From the NCBI RefSeq assembly GCF_041146795.1, contig NC_135169.1, positions 11,927,585 through 11,991,584 on the forward strand: 64,000 bases of DNA, in the 5' to 3' direction. Below are positions 1 to 10,713 of this stretch, in pieces. Position 1 is the stretch's first letter; each line of letters opens with the position of its first letter. The notes under the pieces were generated by a model that did not search any database, had not been told where the DNA came from, and saw only the letters and a list, made by a program, of their open reading frames with translations. This DNA is from Maylandia zebra (lineage: Eukaryota; Chordata; Actinopteri; Cichliformes; Cichlidae). Both the position numbers and the translations under genes were made by a program.

Positions 1-970
1 TTGCTCCGTCTCCAGCCTTGGTGGTGCTGTTCTCTTATTGGTCCCTTGCCACTGAGAGTACACCTTTGCTGGTTCTGTGGAGAACAGCTGGTTTATTCTC
101 CTGCCTTCTATCTTTCTGGTGTACCTCCTCAAGCGGCTGGCCAAGGCTGTGAGTCTTTGCTTGGCAGTTTCTAAGGCCTCAGGTATGGATAGCTTGCTGT
201 ATTTCTTATGCACCTTCTTTGTCGCACCTTTCTGCAACTCCGTTAGTTGGCTAACCTCCCTCCGTGCTGCTTTGATCTTGCCCTCTAGCCTCCTTCTCCA
301 TGGAGGGTACTGCCCCTTGTGGCTGTTCAACTTGTAGCCAAGCATCTCACTGATGCCATATTGTAGATCAGCTTGTTAGTGTCGGTAATCCTGGTTGTAG
401 GTATTGTCCGTAGTGCTGCATTAACATCATCTAGCAGACCTTCTGAGGGTACTTCACGTAATCTTGGTAACCGGCTACGGGGGATCCAGGTTGGACATGA
501 TCCTTTTTTTCAGGTCAGTTCCTCTCGCACTCAACGATCCTTCTCCTATCGCACTTGGGGCTATGTACCCAATCTCGGGTGGGGGTGATGATATCTCCCC
601 CCTGACCTGGCGTCCTGACTCCTCCTTGCCGTAGCATTTGTGTTGTACCTCGTCAATCTCTAGCTGTGAGAGCAGTCCCTTCTTTCGAATGTTGGAACAC
701 TGAGCTACTAGTTGTTTCGCCGTATCGAAGAATCCATAGGTCCGTCATCCTATTCATGTAGCCCTTTCCGCCGGGGTTACTTGCGTAGTAGCATTCCAAC
801 AACGCCTTGTTTTCGTCTCTTGCCCACCGATGCCTTCTTGTTCCAGTAGCCCACTTTTCGTCAGGGTGCCTCAACACCTCAACACCTGACGCGGACCTTG
901 TTGATCCGGGCGACGTCCGAGCCGGCATGCCTTCTGTCTCGCTCATGTCTGCGGTAGGCTTACTTAGCAT
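1..970 (-). mobile_element. Non-LTR retrotransposon (R4/Dong-like), 5' half of ORF, broken, cut by window edge
   Basis: Read on the minus strand, this stretch encodes the N-terminal part of a fish non-LTR retrotransposon polyprotein. The ATG is at 970. Visible landmarks are RWARDENKALLECYY near residue 50, KQLVAQCSNIRKKGLLSQLE (about 720-655), RSRLPRLREVPSEGLLDDVN (about 480-420), and KGQYPPWRRRLEGKIKAARR (about 310-260) followed by a Lys/Arg-rich helix-like region. I recognise this arrangement from endonuclease-type (R4-clade) fish retroelements; the clade name is from memory. The frame shifts near 720, 480 and 360, so the copy is dead. The reverse transcriptase would lie left of base 1. No host function is implied. 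Confidence 0.75.
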
Positions 971-1011
971 AGGGGGTCTAGCCTTAGGACCCTTACTGGA
1001 TACAGACGCCC

Positions 1012-1080
1012 CAGGCAGGAATCGAACTTGCGATCCTCTGTTCCAAAGGAGTGTAGTCTAACCACTACGCTATCCAGCTG
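1012..1080 (-). repeat. tRNA-like sequence at the 5' side of the retrotransposon
   Basis: On the minus strand this has an A-box-like core (TAGCGTAGTGGTTAGA), an anticodon-arm-like segment and a B-box (GTTCGATTCC). It ends about 40 bases upstream of the retrotransposon ATG. The acceptor stem pairs poorly, so it is probably a tRNA-derived promoter or an insertion-site remnant rather than a working tRNA gene. Confidence 0.5.
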
Positions 1081-1084
1081 CTAT

Positions 1085-1220
1085 GTATAGCATACATATA
1101 TATGTATATATACATATATATATATACATATACATATATATATATATATGAGAAAAACATTTATTTTATTTAAATATCATAATAATTATTATTATTATTA
1201 TGATATTTAAATAAAATAAA
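1085..1220. repeat. (TA)n microsatellite and perfect AT-rich palindrome
   Basis: Bases 1085-1150 are an imperfect (TA)n/(CATA)n tract. Bases 1160-1186 are the exact inverse complement of 1194-1220, so a 27-bp stem with a 7-base loop of ATT repeats can form. Such a structure is prone to slippage and breakage. Confidence 0.85.
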
Positions 1221-2764
1221 TACAAAATAAATAAAATAAACAGAAGCTTAAAAACGCAAGCATAAAAACATTGCCTGGTCTGATGAGTCTCAGTTTCTGC
1301 TCAGAAATTGGCAAAACCAAATCAATCAAATCAAATTAATTTCAGTTTGATCTCCAAACAAAGTAAAGTGATTTCCATGTTTCCTTGTTTAGGCTGTGGG
1401 ACTGTAACCTTTAAGGTTTAAATGGATCCAGTTTAAAGGTTCAGAGCCTCAGAAATCAACAGCAGCACTGAGACTGGACTCAATGATAAAATAATTAACA
1501 GGAATAAAAATGTTTATTTTACTGCTCTGTGTGCTACATCATCAGATTAATGAGTTTCTACAGCATTCATATCTTGTCCTTTTTTACAGCAGTGTTACAT
1601 TTTAATGTTTTGAGTTTGATATTATTTATAGATCTTTAATCACTATTTAATAATATCTCTGCAGCAGGTGGCACTATGTGTCCCTCCAAACTATCAAAGC
1701 TCAGCTGATTCACAGAAGCAGGATTCAGCTTCGAGAGCAGAGTCCTGCAAATGTGTCGACTGTGTAGACTTTTCATTGGGACAGAGAGGGGGAGGGACTT
1801 TCACCCACCCAACACATGCTTTCGTGTATCCTCTAAGGTCCTGACTGCACGCTGTTTGAAGTTGATGATGTCAGCGTCTGCTGAATGTTCATTGGTTGGC
1901 AAGTGTAGCGAAATACAGCAGGAAAGGAAGAAGCACAAAAAACACTTCAAAGGTCAACAATGCACACATGCGAGAGCGTAAATCTGGCGTGCGATGGCTC
2001 CTTTATGCATCAAAATGTGCCTCAGGAAGCCAAGACAACACTATGGATATCAACATTGATGCAAAATAGTATCTTCATTCTGTTTTAGTATTGATTAACA
2101 ACACAGTGTAGATATCTACCCTACTCTAGACTCTAGTCTCTATGATAATAAAACTACTCTGATATTTTCTATCTCTGACATTACACTGCAGATGTTTGAA
2201 TTTCTAAAATCTGATTGTCTTTTGTTAACATTAAAAGGTAAAAATAGAAGTCTAATTATTTATTGAGCATCAAAAAGGAGAGAAAAATAACCATGTCTCA
2301 GCATCAGCATTAACGTAGAAGAGAGTAATGAAGTAAAGATAAAAAATCATTAGGATCAAACTGACAGAAAATCAAACAAAACAAACTAAATTAGGACATT
2401 AGTTTTAAGAGTTTAAGAGTATCTTTCTTTCTCTGTGCATAAAAAGTACATTTGACACATGAGAAAACATTTTTAAAACTATAGTTATAAAAAATGTTAT
2501 AAAAGTTTAATTTAAAATTTATTAATATATGACCTTAAAGACAATGACAATGAGTCAAGTGCAACAAGCAGCGATGTATCCAACACGATACTCCAGACTA
2601 AACTGAACCAAGGAACCAGCCAACATTTGTCTGTAACTTTCATAAACATCACAAACATGCTTTGTTCAAACTCTCACATAAACACTTCAAACCAGTGATA
2701 CACTCTAATTCTCACACATGAGAAACACTTTCATTAATCAGTGCCATTCAAACAATGTCACAAA
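1221..2764. other. No recognisable gene (intron or downstream DNA of receptor paralogue A)
   Basis: AT-rich sequence with stops in all frames. I looked for Ig-domain exons and for the 33-base second signal exon seen in the paralogue at 59.3 kb and found neither, so paralogue A either has a long first intron that leaves the window or is incomplete. Confidence 0.5.
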
Positions 2765-2773
2765 TGTACTTAC

Positions 2774-2810
2774 ACAATAACCCCGTCATGCAGAGCAAAG
2801 AGTGCCCCAT
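2774..2810 (-). CDS. Fc-receptor-like paralogue A, first signal-peptide exon (partial gene)
   Basis: The minus strand reads ATG then GHSLLCMTGLL, followed by a good donor (GTAAGT) in phase 1. Length (37 coding bases), phase and the first six residues (MGHSLL) match exon 1 of the complete receptor gene at 59661-59697. The upstream promoter block is also shared. The rest of the gene would lie to the left; no further exon is visible before the window edge, so it may be a gene running out of the window or a fragment. Confidence 0.6.
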
Positions 2811-2965
2811 CCTCACATCCAGCCCTGCTGCACTCTGATCCTCAGCTGATCTCAAACACTTTGACTTTACATCAATAATAAAAAGAGAAGCTGCATTTAA
2901 TACAGATAAGAGCAGAGTGTTTCTTCTGACTGTGGCCTCTCTGTGCTTCCTTTCCTTTTATACAA

Positions 2966-3039
2966 ACCTCAAACAGCTCCTGTAGCTTTGACCACAGCAG
3001 TTGTGTGACGTGTTCACATTTCCTGTCCACTGCAAACAT
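2966..3039 (-). promoter_or_regulatory. Conserved promoter block of paralogue A
   Basis: About 74 bases are identical, with one mismatch seen, to 59866-59939, at a similar distance upstream of the homologous start exon, while the flanks have diverged. On the minus strand it holds an ETS/PU.1-like core (CAGGAAAT), a CRE-like half site (ACGTCA), a Myb-like CAACTG and a RUNX-like TGTGG. These fit blood-cell expression; factor binding is inference. Confidence 0.55.
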
Positions 3040-3224
3040 GCAGGCTTGCTTCTTGTGTTTGCTTCTTACCTTCTGTTGTTTCAGGTCAGGTGACATATTT
3101 TACCAGCTCATAATTATGCTTTATTCTCAGAGACTTTTATGTGGTTTGTGCAGTGTCCTGTCATATGTACATGCAGTGAGGTGTTGGACCTCTACACTTC
3201 ATAAACACACTAAATAACACAGAA

Positions 3225-3730
3225 GATCTCTCTGTCCCTCGCTCTGCATCCTGTTATGTCATTTTTTCCAAACTCCCGTTTCTGCTTCCATGCCTGTTTC
3301 TTCCCTGGTCTGAGTCTCAGGTCTGTGTTTCTTAGTCTGCACGTTTCCTGTTTTATTTTGACAGTATCACGTTCTGTGTTTAGTTTTGCTTCCAGCTGTG
3401 TTTCCACTTCCCTCGTCACACTCGTGTGGTGTGAGTTTTCATTCGTTCATTGGCAGGTCATCTTTTCACCATGGGCCATGTTTCTGTTCATCATGAGTCA
3501 CGTCTCAGGTATTCATGTCATTCATGTTGGTGACGTTTAAGTTTCATGTTCACTGTGTCTAGTGTTACTTCTCTCCAGTTTAGGTTACTGTTAACATCGT
3601 CCTAGTTTCCTTGCATTCTTCATTTATATTGTTGGTCCAACCTAAAGTAAACGTCTCAGTTTTTGTTCATTCCTGTCTCGAACATCTGCTCTTACTCTTA
3701 CACCACGCACCAGCCACCCAGCCGTGACAA
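3225..3730 (+). repeat. Probable dispersed repeat, pyrimidine-rich
   Basis: T/C-rich sequence with CCTGTTTTATTTTGACAG-type phrases and a CACCCAGCCGTGACA end, which I have seen as a dispersed fish repeat tail. No coding capacity. Family assignment is not possible from sequence alone. Confidence 0.35.
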
Positions 3731-4039
3731 AAAACTTTACACTGTTGTGTATTTTAAACTCCTTGAATGAGCCATGATTATGTTTGAACACTGATTAGTC
3801 AAAACAACAAGCATCATACTGCACTACTATCATACCTGCATTGCTCTAACTTGCCAAGAACCAACACAAATCCTGTGTTTCCTGTCTTTTTCTGCAACTC
3901 AGGAGTGACGCCACGCCCGATTTCAAACTTCCAAGTTCGGAGGTATCTGGAATGCAGCACAATGACCCACTTTTCACACCTTGTCTCATGTCATGACACA
4001 CATAATTAATAGTGGATTCATGACCTTCTTAAGGGACAA

Positions 4040-4235
4040 CTCCAACTCTGGTTGTCTGTCTGGGTTCTCACCGGGTACTCTGGCTTCCTCCCACAGTCCA
4101 AAGTCAAGTTATGTTAACTGGTGATTCAGGTTGTTGCCTGAAGGTGTGAATGTGAACATGAATGGTTGTCTGTCTCTCTATAACCTGTCTAGGTTATCTT
4201 TCACACTATGACAGCTACTATAGGCTCCACCCACA
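4040..4235 (+). repeat. Dispersed fish repeat (TCTCACCGGGTACTCTGGCTTCC type)
   Basis: Contains the phrases CCGGGTACTCTGGCTTCC and GTGTGAATGTGAACATGAA, hallmarks of a very common fish interspersed repeat. A copy of the adjoining part of the same family lies in the opposite orientation at 30365-30490. Non-coding. Confidence 0.6.
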
Positions 4236-4839
4236 GTGAGTCCAAAAGGACAGAACAGTGAATACTTTAAAGTGCGGTTGCGTTGTGATTGGCTAGTCCC
4301 TCCACACGAGCATGTAGTGTGTCTCAGTTTGTCACTCAGGCTATTGTATTAATCATAGTAAAAGCATGAAAACTCAGCCACCATCCTTCATTCTTTCAAA
4401 CACTTTCTTACAAAGGTTATGATGAAGGTTTGTTGCAGTATCATCTACACACACTCACCAACATGTTCATATCCAAGTGTTTTAGATTGTTTAACAGCAG
4501 GTGTGTTTTTTTCATCCCACCACTTTTCTTTTAGAAAGATAAAATATATTAAGATGTAACTTCCTGTTTTTAGCTTATTTTCAGGTTATATGTAAAAGTA
4601 AGGTGCAGAAGTTTCATGTACTTATCAATATTTTAATATTGTAATGCTTCAAGATATGAAAACTAAAAATATCTAAAAACTTGGGGACTCTGTGATACTG
4701 CAGAGTCCAGCAGACAGTTTGGAGTCAAACACTGACGTCATCATCACAGGTGTAGGAACCATTTCTGTAACACCAGCCAAACAGACACATTAGTATCAGT
4801 AGGTTTAGATGATTTACTGGCTCCTCTGCTGGTTACAAA
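4236..4839. other. No gene seen; one full CRE palindrome
   Basis: AT-rich spacer. The only named motif is a perfect TGACGTCA palindrome near 4731-4738. No ORF or exon pattern is supported. Confidence 0.4.
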
Positions 4840-5360
4840 GCAGTGATTATACTTTGGAGTTTTGTGTTATACTGTGAGGAACTGGCCTGTTTGGAAGTTG
4901 CAGTAAGAAGAAAAACATGTCTGTATATGATGTTGTGGACAGAGAGAGTGATGGATGATTTTATTTATTTCAGAGATAAATGAACATTTACAGCACGTCC
5001 ATGCAGAGACTCTTAAAGACATGAGCGTGAGAAACAAGCTTTTCACCATTTCTCTTGATGCCCACATGCTTTATTTATTCTTTAGTCCAGCATGTGTCAT
5101 CACCACAATAAAGCTACTTTTAACCTGTTTTCACACATTGTCATACCTGCACATTTCCACTGTGCTGTGTTGACTTTAAAGAAGACAAACGTTAGACTTC
5201 AGGCTGAAACCACAGGCTGCATTTCCTCTTTTCTTGGAGGCCCAGACAGAAATTTTGTGGTCTCTGATTTTCAGCAGATAAAAATAAACCAACAACAGTC
5301 TTTTACACACATGCAGTCATCACAGTCTGCTCAGAGAAACAAAGAGAGAGAAAAAAAAGA
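4840..5360. repeat. Paralogous upstream segment (matches 62660-63310)
   Basis: Shares ordered stretches with 62660-63310 in the same orientation: CTGGCCTGTTTGGA, TTTCTCTTGATGC, CTGTTTTCACACA and ACCACAGGCTGCATTTCCTC. The spacing relative to the two receptor start exons is similar, so this belongs to the same ancient block duplication as the receptor genes. No coding frame is shared convincingly. Confidence 0.6.
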
Positions 5361-5389
5361 ATTAATAGGTGACCTGAACCACTAGACTC

Positions 5390-6058
5390 TAGTGATGTGC
5401 GATACCACTGACTTCCTTCCAAAGTAAAATTCAGGGCTGTATTGACGATACCGATCCAATACCCATACTTTGTACAAAAACTTGATGTTTTATTGTATTT
5501 CAAATTAAAGTTTCATAATGATTACAGGGCATCAGACTACTTGTTCTTATTGCTTAATAGTGCAGAATTATAAATAAAGAAACTGAAGAACCTGAAGTTG
5601 TGCACTATTTGAACACGTTGCCTGCCTGTAGCATTAAAGGACTCCGTGAGAGGCGTCTGTCTCCCCCTAGCAGCACCTGTCCCTGTCCTCTTCAGTTGGC
5701 CTCAACATAAGCTCGTCATATTCTGTGATATGATTACTCTGAGGTGTTTGACAAGGTTAGTGGTGTTGCCACAACACCTCACTGTCTTCCCACATGTATC
5801 GCAAACCGTGTCTTGGCTGCAACACATTTATACAGCCATATTTCGCATATAACTATGAAAGGTGGAAGAGGAAGTAGTTCCTTCCAAGTTAGACATCCGA
5901 ATGATTTAGTTTCTTTCCACTGTGTTCCTGTTAATGATAAACTACTAATTTACCCCAAATTACAAAAATATCGATATTTTAATATTAGAATCGATTCTAG
6001 AACATAAATAACTGGTATCGGAGGAATCGATATTTCAGTATCGATCAGCACACCACTA
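5390..6058 (-). mobile_element. hAT element relic with BED zinc-finger remnant
   Basis: It is flanked by a perfect 8-bp target duplication CTAGACTC (5382-5389 and 6059-6066). Ends are TAGTGATGTGCGATAC on the left and the complement of TAGTGGTGTGCTGATCGATAC on the right. On the minus strand, about 5830-5745 encodes CDTCGKTVRC then NTTNLVKHLR, the hallmark of a BED-type zinc finger found at the N terminus of hAT transposases. No catalytic domain remains. Confidence 0.85.
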
Positions 6059-6156
6059 CTAGACTCACATGTCATATGTACTATTGTCTGCAGGTTGAGC
6101 CATCTGTCAATTAATAATATTCTGAATCATCATCACACCCATTTTTGTTCTTTGTT

Positions 6157-6157
<1 letters not shown>

Positions 6158-6220
<63 letters not shown>
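6158..6220. repeat. (GT)n microsatellite
   Basis: About 31 uninterrupted GT units. Confidence 0.97.
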
Positions 6221-6223
<3 letters not shown>

Positions 6224-6589
6224 ATTTGTGAAATTGTCCCCTAATCTTCATAATATCAACACCCCTGAAACAGCAGCAAATTGCACCATGGTGAGACCCA
6301 GAATCAAAACATTCAAGCTGAATACACTAGTGTAGAAAACACCGGGCAACTGTACTTAGAGAGCATCTGCACCCCATAAGACCAAGAAGCTGAGAACACC
6401 AGCATGCTGTGTGAGAAACATGTATCTTGCCCACTGTCTTGTGGGTTCACGTGGCTAGTGGGTCCTCTCTGTGGCTGACTGGCAGTTAACCCAGTGAGTG
6501 ACAGTTTCTCCCGCTGCATTGGGCTGTAGCCTTCTGCTGTACTGAAGGACAGTGCTGCAGCCATGTAGCTCTGCTCATGTAACATGTGG

Positions 6590-7755
6590 CCTTCCCACAT
6601 CACATTTCTGGGCATGACCCTGGAGTCTATCAGAGCCTCCATGTCACTCACCCCCAAATGACAGCAGGCCTTTGGGGTGTGCCCAGACCCATTTGGGCTT
6701 CACTTGCGGGTCAGCTCCTGAGGCCGAGGGCTCTATGGTCAATAGCTCTTATATCAGTCATTGGGAGTCTCTAACATAACTATGATGGAGCTGCAAGCTG
6801 TCATCCTGGCACTCAAGCAGTTTCTATCAAGACTGTCAGGGTACCGTGTTATCATCAAGATAGCAAAAATGGTTGCAATAGTCTACATCTACAGGTAACG
6901 GGGGCTAGGGTCTCCCCTCCTCTGCACGATAGCTACCAGACTGTGGGAGTGGGGTCACCCCCTGTTCTACTCACTGAAAGCCGTTTTTGTGCCAGGACCA
7001 TTAAACGTGACAGGGATATTACAATATGTCGAGGGGGAGCCCAATCCAAGAGGAGTGAAGACTCTGGATGGAGTCTTCACCTCTGGATGGTGGACCATCC
7101 AGAGGTGGTCCACCAGATCTGGACCCCTGCACCCCTCGCCACAGGCTTTTCTCTGGGGCTTCCCTCCATACTCCCTCCTCCAGTTATTCCTTCACCGGGT
7201 CAAAACGGAGGAGTTTTTTTTTTTTTTGACCCTCCGTTGATCATGGTGTCCCCTCTTTGTCTCCAAATGCTAGTTTTCAGTTATCCTGCCAATCATGGCC
7301 AGGACACCCCAGGAGCTCCCTGTTCTGAGGGACCTCCTGTTCCAGGTGAGGGGGTCACTGTTCCACCTTTTCCCAGTAGGGGTCAGGGGGAGAGCCTGTA
7401 CCCTGAGAGGGAGAGGCTCCATGCCTTAGGGCTGCCTGATGTAAACGTGAGAATGCTGCAGGAGTTTTCCGAGTCGGTTGAGTTACTAATATCTCTCACT
7501 GTGGACATGGACAAAGAGGCAGCTTGGAGCCAGGTTGCTCTGTGCTATCCCCATGCTTTGGGACAGCATGTCTTGCTTACCCGGCCGTTCAGGAAGAAAG
7601 ACAGCCGTTTGTCAGCTTCCACTCTGGAATTCTGGGCAGACCCCTGTCTAAGTCCGGATTGTCCCACAGGGTTGTGGAGGCCATTCAACAGGCATATGAC
7701 TCTTTGGATGTTCCCCTCCCTTTCACCCACTGTGCCCACTATGTCACAACATTAA
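6590..7755 (+). mobile_element. DIRS-type tyrosine-recombinase retrotransposon, decayed
   Basis: Plus-strand pieces in the DIRS order are visible in shifting frames: a reverse transcriptase tail (TFLGMTLESIRASMSLTPK, about 6605-6660), RNase H (MELQAVILALKQFLSRLSG from 6784; then ATRLWEWG and SLKAVFVPGPLNVT about 6930-7012), the HPEVVHQIWT linker (about 7098), and a tyrosine-recombinase tail (GLSHRVVEAIQQAYDSLDVP about 7657-7716). Stops and frameshifts break every part. The 270-residue open frame at 6943-7755 crosses these boundaries and is not a gene. Confidence 0.75.
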
Positions 7756-7994
7756 ACATTTTAATCACTTTCAGCCAGTAATCCATAAGAAATGTTTCAT
7801 CCTTTCTAAGAAATAACTTTTATTTTATCTAAACTTGTTCTTTGGAAACAGTTACAGCTACATTTACAGCACACATGTTTGTTTGTTTTTTATTCTTCTG
7901 CAACATGCAGTGATGTAAATAATAGACTTTGAAGTCAAAGTCTTTATCATCACCCAATGTTTATATTTCACAGGTCTTTCTGTATTGGAAAGGT
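7756..7994. other. No feature recognised
   Basis: AT-rich spacer between the DIRS relic and the next element. Confidence 0.3.
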
Positions 7995-8905
7995 GCACAG
8001 CAAATCACTGGAGTTAAATATTCTGGAGTTAGGCATAAAAGTGCGCAAGAGTTACATTCCGGGAGTTTATTTTTCACCTTATACTACAGTCAGTGTTGGG
8101 GAGTACTCTAAAGCGGTGTAATATTTAGGTGTTCATTCACTGGGTGCTAAGGAGTCTAATTCAACACATTGCTGGTGTTGTTTGCCTGTCGACCGTTACA
8201 GCGCCTATCTGTGTTTCTTTCTTGGACTCCGACATGTAGGAGGTAAAAATACTTTATTTACTTTGGAATTTTCTGTGAGTGTAGTGATGTTATTTATATA
8301 TATATATTCAGTTACATGGATGCACAAGTAAAATATAAAGTTAACTAACTAGCACTACATGTGTTTTCTGTATGTTATGCTGATTTGGAGATAGCAGCTA
8401 GGCTAATGCTAGTCAAAAGTTAGCTAACTTACTTATCTTACTGTATTTTAAGATACACATTTCACGTTGTCAATGAAAACGTTTATTTCTATTTCTTAAT
8501 TTTAACACTAACGTTTAATTTAACGTTAGCTAACTACAGTAATATTCTGTTTAGACTCATGGTAATGGCCGTATTTAACCAAAGAGAGGTGCAGCCTGCA
8601 CTGATGAGATGTTGAGGTACCATTAACATCAGTTAGTTAGTCCTGCTGCACACTGAGACATACACACAACCCTGTCTCCAGAACTGTAAAGACAAGGACA
8701 CAGCAAACATGCAGTCACATTGTCTGCTAAACCAGCCTAGCTAAATAGATTTTAAGCAATATTTAGTGTGGACAGGCTAACTCAATGTAAGACAGTGTTC
8801 GTTGATTAAGTTATACACAGTTTACATAGAGTTACCATAAACAACCTCTTCTTCTTGTGTTGTGTTTCATAGTAGTAAAGGTATTTTTTTCCGTAGGTGG
8901 CCAAG

Positions 8906-9790
8906 ATGTTGATAAAAGTAAAACACAGAGAGACAAAGAAATATGCAAAATTGGAAGAAGTCAGCTTCACAGATTTTGTGAGAGCAGGTAAGTTATGGTT
9001 TGTACTAAGTCATTAAAGAAGAAATGATAATGTTGTTATTAACTAAGTGATGATTTTACTTCAGTGCAGCAGAAGTTTCTCATACCAGAAAATGCAGCAC
9101 TGAAAGTCACGGATGAGCAGGGTATAGAGGTGGATGAGCATATCTTTCCTGAACTTGCAGCAGTCAAAGAGGTGTGTTTTGTCATCTATACAGCTGAAGG
9201 TAAGTAAATATATGCTCTGATAGATTTTGAAGGATTTGATTTGTACAGTTACTCTTAAATAAACATTTTTAATTTGTCTAATATCCTGTGGTAACAATCA
9301 CAAAATGCTGTTTTCATGGCTCAACAGTAAGTTGGATTTATCACATGCATTTCAGACATCCTGGAAACACAATCATCCAAGAAGCTGCGTGACTGCTCAG
9401 ACCTAACACACTATGTGACACTCACACCTTGTGGTATGTAAATTGTATATTACCATAATAAAATACAAAATAACCATCTGTTCTCCTGGGAGAAAGTATA
9501 ATTTAATCAAACCGTGCAATTTACTGGCCCTGTGTGCATAAATGGTATCTTTGTTGTGTTGTGTTTTTGATTGTATATACCTTGTATTCTAATATTTTTA
9601 TTTGTCACCCTCCGATTTGACTGTCCTGAAGCAACATGTGGAAGAGCCCTCCTCTCCAAGTCTAACAGATACATTGTCTGTCTCAACCACCAGCAGTCAG
9701 AGCAGTGACACAAGTGATGCCGGACTTCAAATGGTTCAGCCTCTATTGGACAGCATACATGAAAGAAATGTAGATACAGTACTTAATTGA
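8906..9790 (+). CDS. Small four-exon protein carried by element B (possible ubiquitin-like fold)
   Basis: Coding exons 8906-8987, 9065-9199, 9356-9433 and probably 9645-9790 join in phase 1 throughout and give about 146 residues ending in TGA at 9788-9790. The N terminus (MLIKVKHRETKKYAKLEEVS) and the part around FLIPENAALKVTDEQG and FPELAAVKEVCFVIYT read like a compact beta-grasp domain of the CIDE-N/PB1 type; that is inference from pattern. The C-terminal 45 residues are Ser/Thr-rich (SLTDTLSVSTTSSQSSDTSD) and probably disordered. Donors are good (GTAAG, GTAAG, GTATG); the last acceptor is the weakest choice, picked because it keeps the long frame. It resembles uncharacterised fish proteins often named SAM-domain-containing 3-like (memory). 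Function unknown; it could be a DNA- or protein-binding accessory factor of the transposon. Confidence 0.6.
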
Positions 9791-10477
9791 CTTATACTTG
9801 ACTCTTTAGTTGCCATTACTTGAAAAAGCTTAAACACGAAGATAAAACAGATTAGAGAAAAATAATTTAATATAGTATTTCATGTAGTTTGCTCTGCAAC
9901 TGTAGTGTGTAATAAGACTTGCTCTCTCGCTCTCTCTCTGTTTTTGTTATGCATGTTAACCATGAAACGTGTTTCCATGATCAGTGTCCTGCTTTTCAGT
10001 TAAATGAAACCATTTTTAAGAAGATACTGGTCCTAGAAAGGGAGAAAGTAAGACATTTCAAATGTTTTGATGCCCAAATGTCATATGGGTGTGATTCACA
10101 ATTTTATGTTCTGTCAGAGAGTTGCATTACTTAATTTGTTGGCTTGATGGAGACTTTACAGAGTCTTCCTCACGTTAACACTGCATTACAAGAAGTGCTT
10201 ATTCTGTAGTCATTTTTTTCCTTTAATTCTGTTTTTTTTTTTCTTTTCGCCCAATGTTAGGCCTTTCTGACCTCAACTGTTTAGCTGCCAATAATGGTGG
10301 ATATTATGCTATTACAGTACTGTTACACAGAATGTATGTTAATCCATGCAGCATTCATATTTGAATATGTTATTTTTGATAAATAAAATCCATACATTCA
10401 TAATAATCACTATTGTGTTTTTGTAGTAATTTGCACCAAAAACCTAAAACTTTTTTCAATTGATGAGTAACACTACA

Positions 10478-10690
10478 AAAGAGTTAATATCAAACTTAAC
10501 TCTAGTTATGAGTTAAATTTTACTCTATATGGTAGTAGAAATTTCACTCCGTGAGAGTTTAGTTTTAACTCCTATAAAGAGTTGAAAAATCAACTCCCGG
10601 AAAAGAGTTACTCTAACTCTGCACTAGAGTTCATTCGATGGTCACGCATGTACACTCAAATGTAGTTAATCTGAACTCCCTGAGAGTTTA
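10478..10690. repeat. Subterminal GAGTT/AACTC repeat array of element B
   Basis: Twelve copies of GAGTT or its complement AACTC fall in about 210 bases, in both orientations, and four more GAGTT lie in the left end (8007-8070). In plant En/Spm, subterminal repeats bind the TnpA protein; the same role here is inference. Confidence 0.7.
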
Positions 10691-10713
10691 TTCCAAAGAC
10701 CAGAATTTGCTGT

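Larger units (their letters stand above)
7995..10713 (+). mobile_element. EnSpm/CACTA-like element B (non-autonomous) with cargo gene
   Basis: Ends are CACAGCAAATCACTGG on the left and the complement of CACAGCAAATTCTGG on the right, with TG on both flanks (possible 2-bp duplication). The ends resemble those of the 10-kb element A (CACTGCAAAAATGG) and of the foldback at 14664. The right 230 bases and left 80 bases are packed with GAGTT/AACTC. It carries one small four-exon gene but no transposase, so it would depend on a relative. Confidence 0.65.

Noticed and set aside
653-1061. Overlapping frames on both strands as genes
   Set aside because: The minus frame is the retroelement N terminus; the plus frame is its shadow.
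1012-1080. Functional tRNA gene
   Set aside because: A and B boxes are present but the acceptor and anticodon stems pair poorly and it is fused to a retroelement.
6943-7755. 270-residue open frame
   Set aside because: It crosses RNase H and recombinase pieces of a DIRS relic in the wrong frame; low-complexity Pro/Ser composition and no domain.
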